The notes under the pieces: generated by a model
What the model was told of the DNA's origin: nothing
The model's input: only the letters and a program-made list of their open reading frames with translations
Database searches by the model: none
Source of the DNA: Prochlorococcus sp. HOT208_60m_813O14
Lineage (GTDB): Bacteria > Cyanobacteriota > Cyanobacteriia > PCC-6307 > Cyanobiaceae
NCBI GenBank assembly: GCA_002025945.1
Contig: MWOO01000144.1
Location: forward strand, 1 to 62,428
Direction: 5' to 3'
Length of the DNA: 62,428 nucleotides
Shown here: piece by piece, positions 60,584 through 62,428 of the stretch
Numbering within the stretch: the first letter of the stretch is position 1
Layout: every line of letters begins with the position of its first letter
Program-made: the position numbers and the translations under genes

Positions 60584-61888
60584 ATGAATTTAACAAAAGG
60601 AATACAAAAAAGTTTAGGTCCAGGAATTGTCCTAGCTGGAGCGGCAATTGGTGGTTCTCATTTATTATCATCCACTACTGCTGGTGCGAGGTTTGGATTT
60701 TCATTAGTTGGCCTAATCCTTCTTACTAATCTTTTGAAATATCCATTCTTGTTGGTTGGGACTAGATTTACGGCATCTACTGGTAAATCATTATTAGAAG
60801 GTTTTAAAGAGAGGAATTCTTTATATCTTCCTTTATTTCTAATAGTTAGTCTAATTACAGGTACTTTCACAATAGCTGCTGTAAGTTTTGTCTCTGGTGT
60901 CCTTTTAACTAATATTCCCTTTTTCTCAACTTTTCCAGCTATGGATTTGTCGATAGGAATCCTGATTGTTTCTGGAATGATATTAATTCTTGGTAAATAT
61001 AAAGCCCTTGATAGAATTTCAAAATTTTTAGTATCTCTACTAACTTTATTAACATTATTTGCAGTTTTATCGCTTTTGTTCAAAGGGTCAATGAATGAGT
61101 CCTTAAATATGAGTTTTTTTGAACCAGAAATCAGCCCATGGAATTTAACAAATTTAGCTTTTTTGATCCCTTTAATGGGATGGATGCCTTGCCCAGTAGA
61201 GTTATGTGTTTGGCCTTCTTTATGGATGTTTTCTCGAGCGAAAGATTCAAATTATAAGCCAAATATCATTGAAGCAGAATTTGATTTTAATCTCGGTTAC
61301 TTAATAACTGCTGTTACGGCTATTTTCTTCCTTACTCTTGGAGCAATAACAATGTATGGTACTGGAGATGGAATGCTTTCCGGAAGTGGAGTCTCCTTCG
61401 CTCAAAAGTTAATACTCCTTTATACTAAATCCATCGGGAATTGGGCTAAATGGATCATAATACCTGCAGCATTTGCCGCAATGTTTAGTACTACAATTAC
61501 TTGTCTAGATGCATATCCAAGAAGTATTTCTGCTATTCAAGGTTTATTGAGAGGTACTGATTTTGGACACCTGGATTCCAAAGCAGAGCGCAATAGATTT
61601 CAAATTTGGATGATTTTACATATCTTTGCATCATTAATAGCTTTGCTGATTGCAAGGTCAGGAGGTTTAGGAGTAAAAGATTTTGTATTTGCTGCAATGA
61701 CTGGAAGTTTTCTAACCGCCCCTTTATTTGCTTGGATGGCAATGGATACTATAAATAGCAAATTAGTACCATTTAAAAATAGATATGGATTTTTTCTAAA
61801 AACAATAAGTTGGATAGGATTAATTTTTTTAATATTATTTAGTTTATTGTTTATTGCAAATTCATTTTTTGGGCTTGGGATTTATTAA
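60584..61888 (+). CDS. Nramp-related divalent metal transporter (divergent)
   Basis: A 434-aa protein with about 11-12 helices. The opening GPGIVLAGAAIGGSHLLSSTTAGARFGF matches Nramp-superfamily TM1, but the metal-binding DPGN motif is absent: the equivalent reads GAAIGGSH. The TM6 region reads MGWMPCPVEL where canonical Nramps have a MPH motif. This fits the Nramp-related subgroup, possibly with Mg2+ or another substrate rather than Mn2+/Fe2+. Substrate uncertain. Confidence 0.82.
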   Translation: MNLTKGIQKSLGPGIVLAGAAIGGSHLLSSTTAGARFGFSLVGLILLTNLLKYPFLLVGTRFTASTGKSLLEGFKERNSLYLPLFLIVSLITGTFTIAAVSFVSGVLLTNIPFFSTFPAMDLSIGILIVSGMILILGKYKALDRISKFLVSLLTLLTLFAVLSLLFKGSMNESLNMSFFEPEISPWNLTNLAFLIPLMGWMPCPVELCVWPSLWMFSRAKDSNYKPNIIEAEFDFNLGYLITAVTAIFFLTLGAITMYGTGDGMLSGSGVSFAQKLILLYTKSIGNWAKWIIIPAAFAAMFSTTITCLDAYPRSISAIQGLLRGTDFGHLDSKAERNRFQIWMILHIFASLIALLIARSGGLGVKDFVFAAMTGSFLTAPLFAWMAMDTINSKLVPFKNRYGFFLKTISWIGLIFLILFSLLFIANSFFGLGIY

Positions 61889-61969
61889 TTTGAAAATAAA
61901 AAATAATTAAAGGGTTGATTTTTATTCAGAATTCGTTTCTCTAAAGATATATCATTCTTGGTACTACTC

Positions 61970-62083
61970 ATGGTTATGCCCCAATCTACCTTAGAAAGCT
62001 TATTATTTTTTTTGATACTTTCTCTTCTTGCAACGTACATTGTTAATTTAAAGTATTCTTCAAAATTAAAAATACAGAAGTAG
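61970..62083 (+). CDS. 37-aa membrane peptide
   Basis: ATG 61970 to TAG 62083; one membrane helix (about 10-28, LLFFLILSLLATYIVNL) with a basic tail. Resembles small single-helix thylakoid peptides in layout, but no family is recognised. Confidence 0.45.
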   Translation: MVMPQSTLESLLFFLILSLLATYIVNLKYSSKLKIQK

Positions 62084-62108
62084 TTTTTTTTCTTTTTCTG
62101 AATGTGTT

Positions 62109-62306
62109 TTATTTCATTGGATCACTCCAAGTCTCTTTGTATAACCAGCTCAAAAAAGTAAGAGTAAGTATATTCCCTAATGCATAAGTTACCCCTAATA
62201 ATGGGTCATAAATATTGGCAATAATCGTCGACATTATAAAGATTATTAACCCTGAAACAACCAAATCCTGAATAGGCAAATGGTTAAAATTTACCGAATT
62301 TATCAT
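62109..62306 (-). CDS. 65-aa membrane protein
   Basis: Two predicted helices (about 13-33 and 38-57) with a short polar loop and the ending YKETWSDPMK. Possibly a conserved small inner-membrane protein. No family recognised. Confidence 0.5.
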   Translation of the reverse strand: MINSVNFNHLPIQDLVVSGLIIFIMSTIIANIYDPLLGVTYALGNILTLTFLSWLYKETWSDPMK

Positions 62307-62388
62307 TTGAAAATTATTTTAAATAAATTAAATTAATTATAAAACCAAAAAGTAACTTATTTATTTATAAGGTAATATCATCTAAAAT

Positions 62389-62428
62389 ATGAATAATTTT
62401 AGAATTGCTAAAGTAATTATAGTTTTTT
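62389..62428 (+). CDS. Start of a possible gene cut by the window edge
   Basis: ATG 62389 opens MNNFRIAKVIIVF, a basic then hydrophobic start as in signal peptides or small membrane proteins, running off the right edge. Only 13 codons are visible, so the call is weak. Confidence 0.3.
   Translation, partial: MNNFRIAKVIIVF

Noticed and set aside
1-62428. CRISPR arrays, insertion sequences, integrases, rRNA or further tRNAs
   Set aside because: No repeat-spacer array, transposase or recombinase motif, rRNA sequence or second T-loop/acceptor combination was found on reading both strands.

Overview
The window reads as a chromosomal segment of a high-light-adapted Prochlorococcus or a very close picocyanobacterial relative. 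The basis is very low G+C, compact gene packing with many 4-nt overlaps, photosystem II genes psbD and psbC with the classic start/stop overlap, ycf4, petM, ycf39, a Pcb/IsiA-type chlorophyll antenna gene, four high-light-inducible (hli) genes, cyanobacterial DUF families (DUF1651, DUF1824, DUF3386, DUF3764, DUF928) and split proton-translocating transhydrogenase genes. No rRNA, insertion sequence, integrase, CRISPR array or replication origin was seen. One tRNA gene, tRNA-Ser(CGA), is present.

Layout. 1-3.9 kb: the 3' part of a membrane glycosyltransferase, a small possible ribbon-helix-helix protein, an AEC-type permease, a SemiSWEET transporter and a peroxiredoxin-like protein. 4.0-13.2 kb: an iron-stress neighbourhood with flavodoxin (isiB), a Pcb/IsiA-like antenna, an outer-membrane porin, a PiuC-like hydroxylase and a ferric-iron binding protein (futA/idiA), mixed with glyQ and small conserved genes. 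13.2-38.3 kb: core housekeeping and photosynthesis genes: tRNA-Ser, a 2Fe-2S protein, cobQ, maf, psbC-psbD, ycf4, a cyclophilin lipoprotein, ilvN, petM, ycf39, an IF-1-like gene, the NTRC thioredoxin reductase fusion, pntA-pntA-pntB, dxr, cysS, polA, a membrane-fusion protein and ychF.

38.4-49.5 kb is the most unusual part. A 1516-aa secreted protein combines a filamentous-haemagglutinin (TPS) N-terminus, three lectin-like repeats, a 260-residue Ser-rich linker and a C-terminal CHAT (caspase-like) protease domain with its Cys-His pair. It heads an apparent operon with a DUF928 protein and a CHASE2-class III adenylate cyclase. A divergent gene encodes the matching two-partner-secretion outer-membrane pore. 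A convergent gene encodes a Popeye-like membrane protein with a cyclic-nucleotide-binding fold, and beyond it lies an uncharacterised glutamine-amidotransferase-like protein. I read this as one candidate system: a secreted or surface-displayed CHAT protease tied to cyclic-nucleotide signalling.

49.5-62.4 kb is accessory or flexible in character. It holds a DUF3307 gene and a run of tiny membrane proteins. An hli cluster follows, one member carrying an extra N-terminal membrane segment, with HLR1-like repeats in front of the lead gene. Then come a GMP-synthase-like amidotransferase, SelO, an NSS-family transporter, a divergent Nramp-related transporter and many very small proteins, including a pair of paralogues 6 kb apart.
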